DNA from: Cumulibacter manganitolerans
GTDB lineage: Bacteria > Actinomycetota > Actinomycetes > Mycobacteriales > Antricoccaceae
Reading direction: 5' to 3'
DNA: 39,959 nucleotides
Assembly: GCF_009602465.1 (NCBI RefSeq)
Contig: NZ_WBKP01000036.1
Span: forward strand, 1-39,959
Shown here: piece after piece, positions 37,849-39,959 of the stretch
Numbering within the stretch: position 1 is the stretch's first letter
Layout of the letters: the number at the start of each line of letters is the position of its first letter
Notes under the pieces: generated by a model
The model's input: only the letters and a program-made list of their open reading frames with translations
Told to the model about the DNA's origin: nothing
Databases searched by the model: none
Program-made: the position numbers and the translations under genes

Positions 37849-38477
37849 CCGAGCGCGGGCTGGCCCGCGCCGTGCGGGTGATGGACCGGCTCCGCTCGCC
37901 GGGAGGCTGCCCCTGGGATGCGCAGCAGACGCACCGCTCGCTGGCCAAGTACCTCCTCGAGGAGGCGTACGAGGCGGTCGACGCGATCGGCGGCAGCGAT
38001 CCCGAGCACCTGAAGGAGGAGCTCGGCGACGTCCTGCTGCAGGTGCTCTTCCACGCCCGGATCGCGCAGGAGTCGGCGGACGGCTTCGACATCGACGACG
38101 TGGCGGACGCGCTGAGCGACAAGCTCGAGCGGCGCCACCCGCACGTCTTCGGTGACACGCAGGTCAGCGGGGCCGACGAGGTCGACGCCAACTGGGAGCA
38201 GATCAAGGCCGCCGAGCAGCAGCGCACCGGCACCTACGAGGGCCTGGTCTGGGGCGCCCCGTCGCTCGCCGTCGCTGCCGCGGCCCTGCGCCGGGCCGCC
38301 CGCGCCGGGGAAGACCTGCAGGTCGCGCGGGACGGCGCCGAGGGCGAGGTCGCGGCCGACCTGCTGGCGGTCGTGCGCCGCGCGGGCGAGCTCGGGGTGG
38401 ACGCCGAGACGGCGCTGCGCGGGGCGCTGCGTGCCGCGACCGCGACGTCCGCGAGCAACCCCACAGCGCGCGCCTAG
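37845..38477 (+). CDS. mazG: Nucleoside triphosphate pyrophosphohydrolase MazG
   Basis: A 210-residue all-alpha NTP pyrophosphatase that clears aberrant (d)NTPs. The N-terminus VMDRLRSPGGCPWDAQQTHR is the MazG signature. The Mg2+-binding helices carry LLEEAYEAVDAI (ExxE) and LKEELGDVLLQVLFHA (ExxD), followed by DKLERRHPHVFGD. It is shorter than E. coli MazG and has one full domain plus a degenerate C-terminal helical part (LRRAARAGEDLQVARDGAEG). It lies upstream of eno, as in M. tuberculosis (Rv1021, with Rv1023 eno). Confidence 0.93.
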   Translation: MTERGLARAVRVMDRLRSPGGCPWDAQQTHRSLAKYLLEEAYEAVDAIGGSDPEHLKEELGDVLLQVLFHARIAQESADGFDIDDVADALSDKLERRHPHVFGDTQVSGADEVDANWEQIKAAEQQRTGTYEGLVWGAPSLAVAAAALRRAARAGEDLQVARDGAEGEVAADLLAVVRRAGELGVDAETALRGALRAATATSASNPTARA

Positions 38478-38508
38478 CAGCGATCCCAGCCAGGCAGCGG
38501 ATCGCCGT

Positions 38509-38514
38509 TAAGGT
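38509..38514 (+). promoter_or_regulatory. eno promoter -10 candidate
   Basis: TAAGGT at 38509-38514 is a -10-like hexamer in the 104-bp gap between mazG and eno. The predicted leader is about 60 bases and ends with AAAGGAGCATCA, whose AAGGAG serves GTG 38582. No -35 is evident. Confidence 0.45.
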
Positions 38515-38536
38515 GGAGTCGACAGCGCGCACCTGA

Positions 38537-39868
<1,332 letters not shown>

Positions 39869-39871
39869 CGC

Positions 39872-39959
39872 GTGGCACCCCCAGCAGAGCGCAAGGCGCC
39901 GCGTCCGGCCGGACGCGGCGCCGCCGCGCGTTCGCGGGCGGGCGCGAAGTCGTCGTCCG
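39872..39959 (+). CDS. Start of a probable FtsB/DivIC-like septum protein (partial)
   Basis: From GTG 39872 the frame reads MAPPAERKAPRPAGRGAAAR then SRAGAKSSS to the window edge, a basic Ala/Pro/Arg-rich tail. In mycobacteria the gene after eno (Rv1024) encodes a septum-formation-initiator protein with such a cytoplasmic tail before one membrane helix. The diagnostic helix and coiled coil are outside the window, so the call rests on synteny. The start lies 3 bp after the eno stop. Confidence 0.5.
   Translation, partial: MAPPAERKAPRPAGRGAAARSRAGAKSSS
39895..39922. repeat. Perfect 28-bp palindrome after eno
   Basis: GGCGCCGCGTCC (39895-39906) pairs fully with GGACGCGGCGCC (39911-39922) around GGCC. 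It lies 26 bp after the eno stop, inside the predicted start of the next gene. It could act as the eno terminator or a translation-limiting hairpin. Confidence 0.65.

Overview
The window looks like chromosomal DNA of a high-GC actinomycete. Its gene order follows the Mycobacterium tuberculosis block from Rv1002c (pmt) to about Rv1024: pmt, rsmI, metG, tatD, rpfB, rsmA and ispE, then glmU, prs, rplY, pth, mfd, mazG and eno. Third codon positions are almost all G or C, and GTG starts are common. I cannot name the genus from sequence alone.

Layout. 1-552: an IS3-family end inserted into the 3' end of an IS30-family element. 619-11093: housekeeping genes for protein O-mannosylation, 16S rRNA methylation (rsmI, rsmA), Mg2+ transport, MetRS, TatD nuclease, two tandem resuscitation-promoting factors and isoprenoid synthesis. 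11094-12430: a 1.3-kb noncoding block between two convergent genes, built of 331-bp tandem units with long inverted repeats, an expanded 16-bp minisatellite and copies of the 3' end of the adjacent tetR. 12431-16759: tetR-desaturase, tRNA-Gln(UUG), glmU-prs. 16856-20900: accessory genes (small Ser/Thr-rich protein, ApbE-like enzyme, nitronate monooxygenase-like flavoprotein, unknown membrane protein). 20964-23166: rplY with a structured leader, pth, cysQ-like gene.

23411-30564: a catabolic island. Five minus-strand genes joined by 4-nt overlaps (enoyl-CoA hydratase, acetoacetyl-CoA synthetase-like ligase, 3-hydroxyacyl-CoA dehydrogenase, acyl-CoA ligase, amidohydrolase) diverge from marR-tetR. 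Two near-identical palindromes flank the shared promoter. The enzyme set matches CoA-dependent beta-oxidative deacetylation of p-hydroxycinnamates (the Rhodococcus Cou pathway), with an extra beta-keto-acid-type ligase.

30561-39959: diacylglycerol-kinase-type lipid kinase, mfd, DUF2231-like and VIT-family membrane proteins (minus strand), SurA-like lipoprotein, mazG, eno and the start of a probable ftsB/divIC-like gene.

The main points of interest are the repeat block, the Cou-like operon with its operators, three divergent intergenic regions whose opposing -10 hexamers overlap, the tandem rpf pair and the rplY leader. I see no CRISPR array, prophage or defence island.
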